Assembly: GCA_017455435.1 (NCBI GenBank)
Contig: JAFTAU010000041.1
Span: 1 to 34,086, forward strand
Length of the DNA stretch: 34,086 bases
Reading direction: 5' to 3'
DNA from: Lachnospiraceae bacterium
GTDB taxonomy: Bacteria > Bacillota > Clostridia > Lachnospirales > Lachnospiraceae
The position numbers were made by a program, and so were the translations under genes. Below are positions 26,117 to 34,051 of this stretch, piece after piece. Each line of letters starts with the position of its first letter. Within the stretch, counting starts at the first letter, position 1. The notes beneath the pieces are model-generated. The model searched no databases. It was not told the origin of the DNA and saw only the letters and a list, made by a program, of their open reading frames with translations.

Positions 26117-26773
26117 CTAATAAACTCTTATCTGAATCTCTCTTATAAGCGAGCCAACAAACGCGATCGCTTCCGACAGCATACTGAAAAAGCCAAGGCA
26201 TATCAGCATTATGATCAGCATGCCGAGAATACTCGCGAGTGTGGAAAGTATCGTACGTCCAAGAGAATAAACATGTATCATCATAAGAGCGATAATAATC
26301 AGAAACGCGCACCATCCGAGGGATAATCCGTTCAGGACGCTGTAAAACACGCCTTCATCACTCGTTACAAGATTGCTCAGTATTACCATTATAAGCTGGA
26401 TGATGGGGTAAGGCGTCAGGGCGTATCCGACTCCCATATAAATATGTTTGAATGTTCCTTTTCCGTCAAACAGCGTAGTTATCGCCCAGTTTGAAATGCA
26501 GAAAAGCAGCAGCGGCACAAGTATAGTCAGAGTCTCCGTCCATACGCTGACCTCCGGCCAGTAGATGTCCAGGAACATAAAGCCGGTAAAGCGCAGCCTT
26601 ACAAGCCTCACGGCAAGCGTCAGGAATATTATGACATTTGCGGCGCCGAGCGAGCCTTCGTTCGCGTGAGTCAGATCCCAAAAACCGTCAAAGGGATGGA
26701 AAATGACATACCGCGCGTATCTCAGTCCCGCAAGGATTTTAGAGTTTTTTATGCGATTCCATACGCGTTTCAT
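26117..26773 (-). CDS. YIP1-family-like integral membrane protein
   Basis: I chose the ATG at 26773 (MKRVWNRIKN); an in-frame TTG three codons upstream is less likely. The 218-residue product has a short N-terminal cytoplasmic region with ILAGLRYARYVIFHPFDGFWDL, then about five membrane segments (around VIIFLTLAVRLVRL, LTILVPLLLFCISNW, YPIIQLIMVILSNLV, CAFLIIIALMMIHVY and LGMLIIMLICLGFFSML). This is the pattern of bacterial YIP1-domain proteins, whose role is unknown. It overlaps the end of the NHL/TPR gene by 35 bases, so translation is coupled, and its TAG stop sits just before the ribosome binding site of the DUF5696 gene. It may be a membrane partner of those two. Confidence 0.75.
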   Translation of the reverse strand: MKRVWNRIKNSKILAGLRYARYVIFHPFDGFWDLTHANEGSLGAANVIIFLTLAVRLVRLRFTGFMFLDIYWPEVSVWTETLTILVPLLLFCISNWAITTLFDGKGTFKHIYMGVGYALTPYPIIQLIMVILSNLVTSDEGVFYSVLNGLSLGWCAFLIIIALMMIHVYSLGRTILSTLASILGMLIIMLICLGFFSMLSEAIAFVGSLIREIQIRVY

Positions 26774-28256
26774 ATGTGTCAATCCTGCCTTTGACCGAAC
26801 CGGTCACTTTCTTGATGAAGATAAACGCCAGCAAAGCGCCTATCAAAACAACCGCTATCCATATATGCTCTTCTATCCACTGTTTTCTGTAGAGCTTCCA
26901 TGCTTTTGAATAATAGTATTCGTCGCTCGCATATTTGAGGTACTGAAGAGCGCTTTCGTAATCTCCCTCACGCAGCATTACTTTTCCGATGCCGTCCCAT
27001 GCCATCTCGTAGTTTCCGGCAATACCCAGAACCTGTCTCCAGAGCTTTCCGGACTCTGCGTAATGACCGTCATTGTAATTGCCTATTGCTGCGGATACGA
27101 GCTTTCCGAAATCGGTAAATGTGAATACAGTCACCAGTGCGCTCTGGCTGTCCAGCACCAGGAGATCCCTGCCCATGTTGTCCATAGCGGACGGTGAACT
27201 GAAATATCCTTTTCTGGTTCCAAGACCGCCGAATGCGCAGAGCATATTTCCCTGCTCGTCATATCCGAATATCCTGCCCCTCGTCGAATCCAGAATGTAG
27301 TAGGAATTATCGTCAAGCGCCGCTATATCAACGATGCGGCTCGGCCCCGTGGCGTAGTCCCAGGTAATATCTCCTATTACTCGCTGGTTTCCGTTTTCTA
27401 TCAGAATGTCAGTGCCCTTGAGATTGAGGCGTCTGACGGGTTCCGCCGAGCCATCGCGCAGCTCCGCGGCGGTAAAGATGGAATTGCTGACCATCAGGAA
27501 CCCTTCGTCATCTACCGAGACGTTGTTGTACTCGGTAGGTACAAAGGAATTCATCGCGGCGCGCTGCTCATCCGTAGCAAGAAGTTTCCAGAAATAATCC
27601 TGCCAGTCAAATTTGACCGGACTCGCGCCGAAATATCCGAGGAACTCTCCGGACAGATCAAACTCCATAAGGCCTTTGTTTACACTCTTTGCCTGGATAT
27701 AGATGTGCCCTGCTGTAACGGAAAGCTTTTGAGGGACAAACGGCACGGTGCTGTCTACCGTGGCGCTGTCCGGGCGGTGTATCTCGCGGACCTGATTAAG
27801 GTCTTCGTCCAGTATCAAAACCCTGTTGTTTCCGCCGTCGGCAATTATCAGAAGTCCGTCCGAAAGACAGATGTCGGTAGGCTGGCTGAGGGCGGCACCT
27901 GTTTCTGCGCCGATTATTCTCTTTAAGCTGTATGTGTAATCCTTTTCATTTACGGCAAGCTCGATGATTCTGTTGTTTCCGGTATCGCAGATAAAGACCC
28001 TGCCGCCGCTTACATATAGTCCGGACGGGGCGTTAAGCTGTCCGATATCGAGAGTGCCTGTATCTATCTGAGCTCCTACGCAGTATGTATCGGGGATGTC
28101 AACTGCCGTCCCCCATGCGTCATAGACATAGGAGTAAGTCAGCTCCGTATCTACGGCCAGAGCCTTTTCAGGGAAAAGGACAAGCAATGTCAAAAACGCA
28201 AGCAGCGCCGACATAAGCCTGACCGTCAAACCTGTTTTTGAAGCCTTAAAAAACAT
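26739..28256 (-). CDS. NHL-repeat/TPR-like exported membrane protein
   Basis: The 505-residue product starts with a signal peptide (MFFKASKTGLTVRLMSALL to EKALA). A beta-propeller with NHL-type repeats follows (LNAPSGLYVSGGRVFICDTGNNRIIEL, split here as LNAPSGLYVSGG and FICDTGNNRI; LSQPTDICLSDGLLIIADGG; FSSPSAMDNMGRDLLVLD). Near residues 390-455 are helical pairs that look like tetratricopeptide repeats (YNDGHYAESGKLWRQVL and LREGDYESALQYLKYA). A C-terminal membrane segment (IWIAVVLIGALLAFIFI) ends in a basic tail. The layout implies a propeller displayed outside the cell and anchored by the C-terminus, probably as a binding or scaffold protein for the transport system. It is two bases downstream... 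of the start side of the next permease gene's stop, so both are in one operon. Confidence 0.8.
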   Translation of the reverse strand: MFFKASKTGLTVRLMSALLAFLTLLVLFPEKALAVDTELTYSYVYDAWGTAVDIPDTYCVGAQIDTGTLDIGQLNAPSGLYVSGGRVFICDTGNNRIIELAVNEKDYTYSLKRIIGAETGAALSQPTDICLSDGLLIIADGGNNRVLILDEDLNQVREIHRPDSATVDSTVPFVPQKLSVTAGHIYIQAKSVNKGLMEFDLSGEFLGYFGASPVKFDWQDYFWKLLATDEQRAAMNSFVPTEYNNVSVDDEGFLMVSNSIFTAAELRDGSAEPVRRLNLKGTDILIENGNQRVIGDITWDYATGPSRIVDIAALDDNSYYILDSTRGRIFGYDEQGNMLCAFGGLGTRKGYFSSPSAMDNMGRDLLVLDSQSALVTVFTFTDFGKLVSAAIGNYNDGHYAESGKLWRQVLGIAGNYEMAWDGIGKVMLREGDYESALQYLKYASDEYYYSKAWKLYRKQWIEEHIWIAVVLIGALLAFIFIKKVTGSVKGRIDTYETRMESHKKL

Positions 28257-28257
28257 A

Positions 28258-29118
28258 TTACTCCTTTATACCGGAGCTCGCCATAGTCTCCGTAATAGAT
28301 CTCTGCGACATGATAAACGTGACTATGGGAACTATCATCATTATAACTGTTACAGCGGAACCGACGCCGGTTCTGGAAACGCCGCCGCCCAGTATCTGCT
28401 GAAGCGCATAAGGAAGGGTTTTCAGATCTTCCGAGTGGATATACTGTATAGCCTTGCTGTTCCAGAGCGCCTGCACGGAAAGAATCGTGACCGTCAGCCA
28501 CGCGGGTCTGGTATTGGGCATGATAATCTTCCAGAATACCTTCCAGAGATTCGCTCCGTCCAGCCTGGCGGCTTCGATGAGGGCGTCCGGGATGTTTTCC
28601 ATATATTGCTTTGTAAGGAAAAGTCCCAGGGGCATTCCGAAGGCCGGCACAATCATCGCCAGATATGTGTCTATCCACCCGAGCTTTGCCATAATGAGGT
28701 AGTTGGGTATCTGAGTGACATATCCGGAAAACATAAGGGCAGTGGTAACTATCCTGAAAATAATTTTGCTGCCCGGGAATTTGAACTTTGCAAGCACAAA
28801 TGCGGCCATCGAAGTAATGACGACGCAGCCGGCTGTTCCTACTGCGGTAATGAATACCGTGTTAAAGAGATATCTCGAAAACGGCACCCAAGACTGACTC
28901 ATGATGGTATTGAGGTCAGCGAAGTTGTCAAGGGTGGGATTCTGGACAAAGAACTTCGGAGGGAACACAAAGAGCTCGTCAAGAGGCTTGAAGGCGCTGT
29001 TTATCGCATATATCATGGGCATAAGCATAAACAGGCCGAACAGTACGAGGACCCCGTATATTAATATATTGCCGGCTAAGGAACGGCCGAGCTTTTTAGT
29101 CTTCTTTACTCTTGCCAT
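28258..29118 (-). CDS. Carbohydrate ABC transporter permease (MalG type), second system
   Basis: The start is the ATG at 29118 (MARVKKTKKLG), ten bases after GGGAGGAAA; an earlier in-frame start eight codons upstream is less likely. The 286-residue membrane protein has the EAA loop EAARLDGANLWKVFWKIIM and first segment ILIYGVLVLFGLFMLMPMIY. Its start overlaps the end of the partner permease gene by 23 bases. It belongs to the upstream importer of the operon, together with the large solute-binding protein encoded first. Confidence 0.92.
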   Translation of the reverse strand: MARVKKTKKLGRSLAGNILIYGVLVLFGLFMLMPMIYAINSAFKPLDELFVFPPKFFVQNPTLDNFADLNTIMSQSWVPFSRYLFNTVFITAVGTAGCVVITSMAAFVLAKFKFPGSKIIFRIVTTALMFSGYVTQIPNYLIMAKLGWIDTYLAMIVPAFGMPLGLFLTKQYMENIPDALIEAARLDGANLWKVFWKIIMPNTRPAWLTVTILSVQALWNSKAIQYIHSEDLKTLPYALQQILGGGVSRTGVGSAVTVIMMIVPIVTFIMSQRSITETMASSGIKE

Positions 29119-30085
29119 GCCGGTAGTTTCCTCCCTTTCCAACTCCCTTGAGGAGCTTCTGAACGCCTTTGTTGCAAAGAATCATTGTGATAAACAGCAC
29201 CGTGGCTATCGCGGAAGCGTAGCCCATATCAAAGCGCACGGTACCGTAGTCATACAGGTGAGTGACGACGGTTCGGGCGGCGTAGTCAGTACTGGGGAAG
29301 CCGGCGAGCGCCATAGTGACGTCGGCCACTCCGAAGGACTGCGTGATGGCCATAACCGCACCGAAAAGCAGCATGGGCTTCATGCTGGGGAGCACGATAT
29401 ACCAGAGCTCCTGCCACCTGTTTTTGATTCCGTCTACATATCCCGCCTCTATCTGAGTTTTGTCTATTCCCTGCAGACCGGCGATAAATGCCAAAAATCC
29501 TGTGCCGAGACTCATCCACAGAATAACTATGATAAGCACCGGCATCATATAATCAGGATCCGTAAGCCATTTTATGGCCTTGTCCGTAATACCCAGATCC
29601 ATAAGCAGCGCATTGATGTAGCCATAGGAATCTCCCGAGAACAGTATGCCCCAGATCAGATAAACCTGACCGGAGATTGACGGCGCGTAAAACACCGTAA
29701 CGGCAATAGCGCGGATAGTTCTGGGAAGCTCGTTAATCAGCCACGCGAACACGAACGAGGCCAGATAACCGACCGGTCCGGTGATAACCGCTATCAGGAA
29801 AGTGTTTTTGATGGCGGTCAGGAAAACATCATCCGCCAGGAAAAGGTTGATGTAGTTCTGGAGACCTATCCACCTGGGACTTTCCAGAATGTTGTAATAT
29901 GTAAAGCTGTAGAAAATGGAAATAACTACGGGGAGTATGTAAAAAGCGGTAAAGACCAGCAGGAAAGGAAGCAGGAAAAGATACATTCCTCTGCTTTCTT
30001 TCATTTTTTTGCGCGTAAGCTTCATATCAAACTTTAGCTGCGCAAAATATTTTGATGCTCCGCTTTTTTCTTTTTCGCTCTTCAT
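29096..30085 (-). CDS. Sugar ABC transporter permease (MalF/UgpA type), second system
   Basis: I chose the ATG at 30085 (MKSEKEKSGASKYF), four bases after the stop of the solute-binding gene; the longer open frame upstream overlaps that gene and is not coding. The 329-residue product has a long charged N-terminal tail (KLTRKKMKESR) and membrane segments starting with MYLFLLPFLLVFTAFYIL. The EAA-like loop region is around IEAGYVDGIKNRWQELWY. It pairs with the overlapping downstream permease to form the second importer of the operon. Confidence 0.9.
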   Translation of the reverse strand: MKSEKEKSGASKYFAQLKFDMKLTRKKMKESRGMYLFLLPFLLVFTAFYILPVVISIFYSFTYYNILESPRWIGLQNYINLFLADDVFLTAIKNTFLIAVITGPVGYLASFVFAWLINELPRTIRAIAVTVFYAPSISGQVYLIWGILFSGDSYGYINALLMDLGITDKAIKWLTDPDYMMPVLIIVILWMSLGTGFLAFIAGLQGIDKTQIEAGYVDGIKNRWQELWYIVLPSMKPMLLFGAVMAITQSFGVADVTMALAGFPSTDYAARTVVTHLYDYGTVRFDMGYASAIATVLFITMILCNKGVQKLLKGVGKGGNYRHGKSKED

Positions 30086-30089
30086 ATTC

Positions 30090-32975
30090 TTATCTAAGCC
30101 CGAATTCCTTTTGCTTTTTGATAATCTCGTCGTTGATTGCCTGGTTGTAATCCAGCAGCGTCTCTCTGGGGACAGCCGAATCATTCACCGTCTTTCTGAT
30201 GGCGTTGATGATCTGTCTGGATGTATAGTAACCGCCGGGAACTTCGCGGTTTGACCAGGACTGCTCTCTCTGGGCATTGATTATATCCAGCTCCTGCTTG
30301 CTCCATGCAAGCTGGTTTACTGCTTCGAAATTAGCTGTGGCGTATCTGCCGGCTGCGCCGAGAACACTCTCCATCTCTCTGCCGAAACGGGTCTGAGTTT
30401 CTGATGAAGACCACCATTTAAGGAATTCCCAGCCTCTGTCAATCATAGCTTCGTCTTCATTTCTGAGCAGCATTGAAGCAGTGCCGGTGGAGAAGGTGGT
30501 GTGGTCCACGGTTCCGTCAGCCTCTCTGGTGCCGGGAATAAGGGCGAACGACCAGAGCCCTTTAAGATCCGGCGCCGATACCGAGAGGGTATTGTACAGA
30601 CTGAGGGTGGATATGCCTATGGGCATCTCTCCGGCTCTGAAGCGGTCCGCGAAGGTGTACTCTGTGGGCTGGTCGTGCTTTGTATAGAACTGCACGTAAT
30701 ATTCAAAGGCCTCTACGGCTCCCTCGCTGTCGAGCTGAGCCATATCATCGTCGCCGTACAGCTCCACGCCGTTCTGATACATGATGGCGAAGAGACCGGA
30801 CAGATCCGTGGAGCCTTTGCCCATGACGTCGGGCATGCCCATTTCCATATTGTTCTGCTGGAGCGTGGGGATCATGTTGATCAGGTCTTCCCATGTCTCG
30901 GGAACCTCGAGTCCCAGCTCCTCCAGTATATCTGTTCTGTAATAAAGAAGGCTGAATGTCTGCGTCTCAGGCAGCGCGTAAACGCCGTCTTTGTATGCGA
31001 ATGAACGCTTCGCGCTCTCGGTGAATCTTTCGGCTATTTCGTCATAATCGTCAAAACGCGTGAGGTCTATCGCGGCGTTTCTCATAGCGTAGTTGACGGG
31101 CTCCGTATGGGTGGCGGAAAGCAGCACGTCCGGGCCGTTTCCGGCAACCACGGCGCTGAGCACGGCGTTTTGCGCGACAAGTTTAAGATTGACTTTTATT
31201 CCGCTCTCGGGAGTGAAACTGTCGTCTATCATGCTCTTTAAGATGTTGGACTGGTCACGGCCAGTGAGAATCCAGACCTCCAGAACGTCATCGTCCTCTT
31301 CCGAGTCATAGGTGTCGCCGACAGAGTTGTAGTCAGTGGTAAAGGACGCAATAAGTGATTTGAAGCCATGAGCAATGCTGCCGAATATGTTTTCGGAATC
31401 GTCGGGCCACTCGGCTCCGGGTTCTTTAATAATGAAATAGTCGATGTCGAGTTTTGATTCGGACAGGGACTGAATGGTGGTTCCGAGAGCACTGATGTAG
31501 CTTCTGAATGTGGAGAGCTTTCTCTGAATCTGAGTCTCGGGATGAGCTGCCATTTCTTCGAGGATATTGGCAAGGCTGACGATGGAGCCGGTTTTGCTGC
31601 TCTTTCCGCCGGAGTAGGCGATGATTTCATCTACGATGGAATACAGTCTTCTGCTCTCGAGAAGCATTGCGTCCGGAAGATCGGGATAAATCTTTGTGAT
31701 GCCGTAATCTCTGTATTTGTCGGGTTCTCTGCCCATGACTACGAGTATCTGGCGGTAAATCTGGTTGAGTCTGAACGAGGAGTCTTCGAGTTTTGAAAGA
31801 GAGCTGCCGAGCTCTCCGAGGGTGACCTCGAGGCGGAGGGTGTGCGTGCCGGAGGTGAGATAAATCTCAGCATCGGTGCCGTCCCCGGCAACGGGTGAAA
31901 ACTCCCAGCTGTTGCTGTAGGAAAAACTGATATCGGCGGCTTCCTTGAAAGGAGTCACGCCATCTATGGTAAGAAGTCTGGAAGAAGTTTTTCCGCGTTC
32001 AAAGTTTTGTTTTCCTTTGAAGCCGATATTGTAAAAGCCGTCAGAGGGGACTTCGAATTCCCATTCAATCCACTGACCTGCCACGCGCCAGGCGTCTCCG
32101 CCTATCGCGTTGAGCTTTGTGACGGATACGCTGTACGGATCCGTATTGGATGAGGCGTGCTCAAATATGGGATAGATGGACGGGTCGGAACGCAAGATGG
32201 CGGACTCGCCCTGAACCTTGCAGCTCCAGGTGCCGTCTGTGGATACGGTCTTTCCGAGTGAAGCTATGTATTCGTCGTAGTTTTGAATCTCAGAAACGGG
32301 AGTAAGAGCCAGCTTCGTCAGAATAAGCGGCTCGGTGACTCCAGCGAGGGTGATTTCGTTTTCGCCTTTATTAAAATAGAACATGTAAGGCTCACTCTCA
32401 TAGCCGGAGGAGGTGTCCTTTGCAAGAGTGAATGCCTCTTTTATAACCTCGGCCTGAGAGGGTCTGATTTCGTTGCCCTGATTGTCCGTCTTGATTTCGC
32501 CGGCGTCATGCCACATGCGGGTAAAGCCGATGTAGGCGGCATTTTTGAAAGGAAGCTCTCCGTTTATGAGAACGGTGCGCTCCGCATCTATGCTTCTGGA
32601 TTCTACGGGAATATAACCAAAGGAGATATTGTAAAACCCGGCCTCTTCTACGCTCAGTTTCCATGTGACGGAGCTCTCTTCTTCTGTATAGAGGCCGCTG
32701 CCTTCGGCATGGGCTCCGGAGGCGGAGTCGGGGTTACTTACGTCAACAGAAACAGTGGTCTGCGGCAAGGCGGCTCCGGCGTGTCCGGAAAGGTACGAAG
32801 CGTAAGTACCCTCTCTGACGACGCTCCCCTCTGTATCAGCGAGGTCATAGCCGGCATACTTTGCGGAGTAATCCTCCTCAGAGCCGCTTCCCGCAAAAAG
32901 AACAATAACGCCTGCCGCTATCAGGCAAACCGCTATAATAAATGCTTTGCTGCGAAAAAACTTATTAGCTCTCAT
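30090..32975 (-). CDS. Large membrane-anchored solute-binding protein with N-terminal carbohydrate-binding-like domains
   Basis: The 961-residue product starts at the ATG at 32975. Its N-terminus is a hydrophobic anchor (AFIIAVCLIAAGVIVLFAG) without a lipobox. Two similar galactose-binding-like beta domains follow (about residues 80-230 with AGFYNISFGYIPV and ELPFKNAAYIGF; about 270-400 with DGFYNIGFKGKQNF and TPFKEAADISF). After a helical linker (about 400-560) comes a family 1 solute-binding domain (about 570-961: VLEVWILTGRDQSNIL, NGPDVLLSA, YALPETQTFSLLYYRTDIL). Solute-binding proteins of this kind are usually about 400-550 residues, so this one is double length. It is the first gene of the nine-gene operon, directly behind a strong promoter. 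It would bind a glycan at the surface and deliver its product to the permeases encoded next. Confidence 0.88.
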   Translation of the reverse strand: MRANKFFRSKAFIIAVCLIAAGVIVLFAGSGSEEDYSAKYAGYDLADTEGSVVREGTYASYLSGHAGAALPQTTVSVDVSNPDSASGAHAEGSGLYTEEESSVTWKLSVEEAGFYNISFGYIPVESRSIDAERTVLINGELPFKNAAYIGFTRMWHDAGEIKTDNQGNEIRPSQAEVIKEAFTLAKDTSSGYESEPYMFYFNKGENEITLAGVTEPLILTKLALTPVSEIQNYDEYIASLGKTVSTDGTWSCKVQGESAILRSDPSIYPIFEHASSNTDPYSVSVTKLNAIGGDAWRVAGQWIEWEFEVPSDGFYNIGFKGKQNFERGKTSSRLLTIDGVTPFKEAADISFSYSNSWEFSPVAGDGTDAEIYLTSGTHTLRLEVTLGELGSSLSKLEDSSFRLNQIYRQILVVMGREPDKYRDYGITKIYPDLPDAMLLESRRLYSIVDEIIAYSGGKSSKTGSIVSLANILEEMAAHPETQIQRKLSTFRSYISALGTTIQSLSESKLDIDYFIIKEPGAEWPDDSENIFGSIAHGFKSLIASFTTDYNSVGDTYDSEEDDDVLEVWILTGRDQSNILKSMIDDSFTPESGIKVNLKLVAQNAVLSAVVAGNGPDVLLSATHTEPVNYAMRNAAIDLTRFDDYDEIAERFTESAKRSFAYKDGVYALPETQTFSLLYYRTDILEELGLEVPETWEDLINMIPTLQQNNMEMGMPDVMGKGSTDLSGLFAIMYQNGVELYGDDDMAQLDSEGAVEAFEYYVQFYTKHDQPTEYTFADRFRAGEMPIGISTLSLYNTLSVSAPDLKGLWSFALIPGTREADGTVDHTTFSTGTASMLLRNEDEAMIDRGWEFLKWWSSSETQTRFGREMESVLGAAGRYATANFEAVNQLAWSKQELDIINAQREQSWSNREVPGGYYTSRQIINAIRKTVNDSAVPRETLLDYNQAINDEIIKKQKEFGLR

Positions 32976-33009
32976 GCCATAATCCCCACCTCGCCTTTGT
33001 CAAAGAAAA

Positions 33010-33040
33010 ACTTTGAAAAAAGACACACAATTTCAAAGAT
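33010..33040. promoter_or_regulatory. Putative operator (CTTTGAAA-N12-TTTCAAAG)
   Basis: A perfect eight-base inverted repeat (33011-33018 and 33031-33038) covers the expected transcription start. Its position relative to the -10 and -35 boxes is the same as in the GDPD operon, so a shared repressor is likely. The regulator gene is not in the window. Confidence 0.65.
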
Positions 33041-33041
33041 T

Positions 33042-33070
33042 ATTATAATACCGGCATTTTAGTTTTGCAA
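33042..33070 (-). promoter_or_regulatory. Promoter of the nine-gene ABC operon
   Basis: On the minus strand -35 TTGCAA (33070-33065), a 17-base spacer and -10 TATAAT (33047-33042) lie about 67 bases upstream of the ATG at 32975. The -35 region is inside a ten-base block (TGTTGCAAAA on the minus strand) also present at the GDPD operon promoter. Confidence 0.8.
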
Positions 33071-33174
33071 CATTTTTTTATATTTTTGAAATTTGTGAAA
33101 TTAATGGACAAAAAGTTAGTATTAATGCGTAATATCGGGATTCGGGCCGATAATAACCCGCCACTTACGGCAAA

Positions 33175-33762
33175 TTACGCGCGGGGGATTTCGCGTTTGG
33201 GTCTGTAAAAGAGGCAGATCAGGGCGCCGCATATCAGTCCGCAAACGTGGGCGAGCTGGTCGACCGACCCATCGGTGGCGCCGCTGTAAACAATAAGTAT
33301 TATAGCTATCAGCGGCCTGGCCAGATTGGCGAGGGTAAAACCGCCTTCTTTTATTATCCTGACAATGCAAAAACCGATGAGACCGCAAATGGCTCCGGAG
33401 GCGCCGGCGGAAAGAAAGTCCTCTCCCGCGTTATGGTGTATCAGCATGGAGCCGATGCCGGAGACGATTCCGGAAATCAGGTATGTCAGACAAAATACAT
33501 CTTTTCCGTAGCGCAGCTCGATATTTGAGCCGGTCGCGAGCAGGGATATCATATTGTAGCCGAGGTGCATGATGTCGAAATGCAAGAAGCAGGATGTTAT
33601 AAGGCGCCACCACTCTCCGCCTTTTACTACGCTGTAGTAATACAGGCCGCCGAATCTGTAGATGCGATCCAAATCAACCCCGCCGGTAAAATCAAGCGCA
33701 AAGAATACTGCCGCGTTAATAAGAATCAGGGCTATTGTAAGGTATGGGGCGCGTCTTTTCAT
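33175..33762 (-). CDS. Rhomboid family intramembrane serine protease
   Basis: The start is the ATG at 33762 (MKRRAPYLT) behind GGAGAGGAACG; an upstream in-frame start is less likely. The 195-residue product has about six membrane segments and the rhomboid catalytic features: HLGYNM in the second segment, the nucleophile motif GASGAICGLIG, and the partner His in AHVCGLICG near the C-terminus. Rhomboids cut membrane-spanning segments of other proteins. The length fits the minimal six-segment bacterial form. It is transcribed in the same direction as the ABC operon but lies upstream of that operon's own promoter, so it is probably separate. A link to the membrane-anchored surface proteins of this window is possible but unproven. 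Confidence 0.9.
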   Translation of the reverse strand: MKRRAPYLTIALILINAAVFFALDFTGGVDLDRIYRFGGLYYYSVVKGGEWWRLITSCFLHFDIMHLGYNMISLLATGSNIELRYGKDVFCLTYLISGIVSGIGSMLIHHNAGEDFLSAGASGAICGLIGFCIVRIIKEGGFTLANLARPLIAIILIVYSGATDGSVDQLAHVCGLICGALICLFYRPKREIPRA

Positions 33763-33796
33763 ATCGTTCCTCTCCACATATATGGTATTATAAGGC

Positions 33797-33853
33797 ATGA
33801 CGCGAGTATCTTCAACCGTGACCAGCCTCGGCGGTTCGAATCCTCCTCATCTA
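33797..33853 (+). other. tRNA-3'-end-like fragment
   Basis: The sequence GGCGG TTCGAAT CCTCC (ending near 33846) resembles the T-arm of a tRNA with one mismatch, and it is followed by CTCATCT like an acceptor end. No matching 5' acceptor strand or anticodon arm could be found upstream, so it is not a complete tRNA. It is followed directly by a terminator, so a short RNA of about 95 bases may be made. Confidence 0.3.
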
Positions 33854-33860
33854 ATTTTAC

Positions 33861-33894
33861 AAAAAAGGCAGGGCAAGTATGCCCTGTCTTTTTT
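33861..33894 (+). terminator. Rho-independent terminator
   Basis: GGCAGGGC (33867-33874) and GCCCTGTC (33881-33888) form an eight-base-pair stem with one G-T pair and a six-base loop, flanked by AAAAAA and TTTTTT. It can act in either direction, and it separates the tRNA-like fragment from the structured RNA candidate. Confidence 0.85.
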
Positions 33895-33898
33895 GTAA

Positions 33899-34051
33899 CG
33901 GAGAGGATGGGGAAACCCGTCGAAGCGCCGCCGGTGGCGGAAACAGCGAGACGGGTTTCGGGGAACGTCCGGCGAGGCGCCGCGCGAGCGGCGAAGAGTC
34001 GCTTGACGTTGCCCAGTGAATATCCTTAGGGTTCGAATCCCATCCTCTCCG
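33899..34051 (+). ncRNA. Structured non-coding RNA candidate with tRNA-like 3' end
   Basis: The ends pair perfectly over 13 bases (33899-33911 with 34039-34051). Inside are a ten-base-pair helix (33912-33921 with 33950-33959) capped by a CCGCC/GGCGG hairpin (33928-33940), and a second arm (33964-33969 with 34005-34010, extended by GGG/CCC) that holds a CGCCGC hairpin closed by a GCGA tetraloop (33978-33993). Near the 3' end is GGG TTCGAAT CCC (34029-34041), like a tRNA T-arm, and the closing strand resembles tRNA-Ser acceptor ends. A normal D-arm, anticodon arm and the usual length are absent, so it is not a standard tRNA. SRP RNA, tmRNA and RNase P core motifs were not seen. A raiA-motif-type RNA is one possibility from size and complexity, but I cannot confirm it. 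Confidence 0.65.

Noticed and set aside
33133-33152. Hairpin downstream of the rhomboid gene as a terminator
   Set aside because: The stem is only about six base pairs and no T-run follows in the direction of transcription.
33565-34029. 154-codon plus-strand frame
   Set aside because: It is antisense to the rhomboid gene and then runs through a terminator and the structured RNA.
33899-34051. Complete tRNA-Ser
   Set aside because: The ends look like tRNA-Ser, but the element is about 150 bases long and lacks a D-arm and an anticodon arm.
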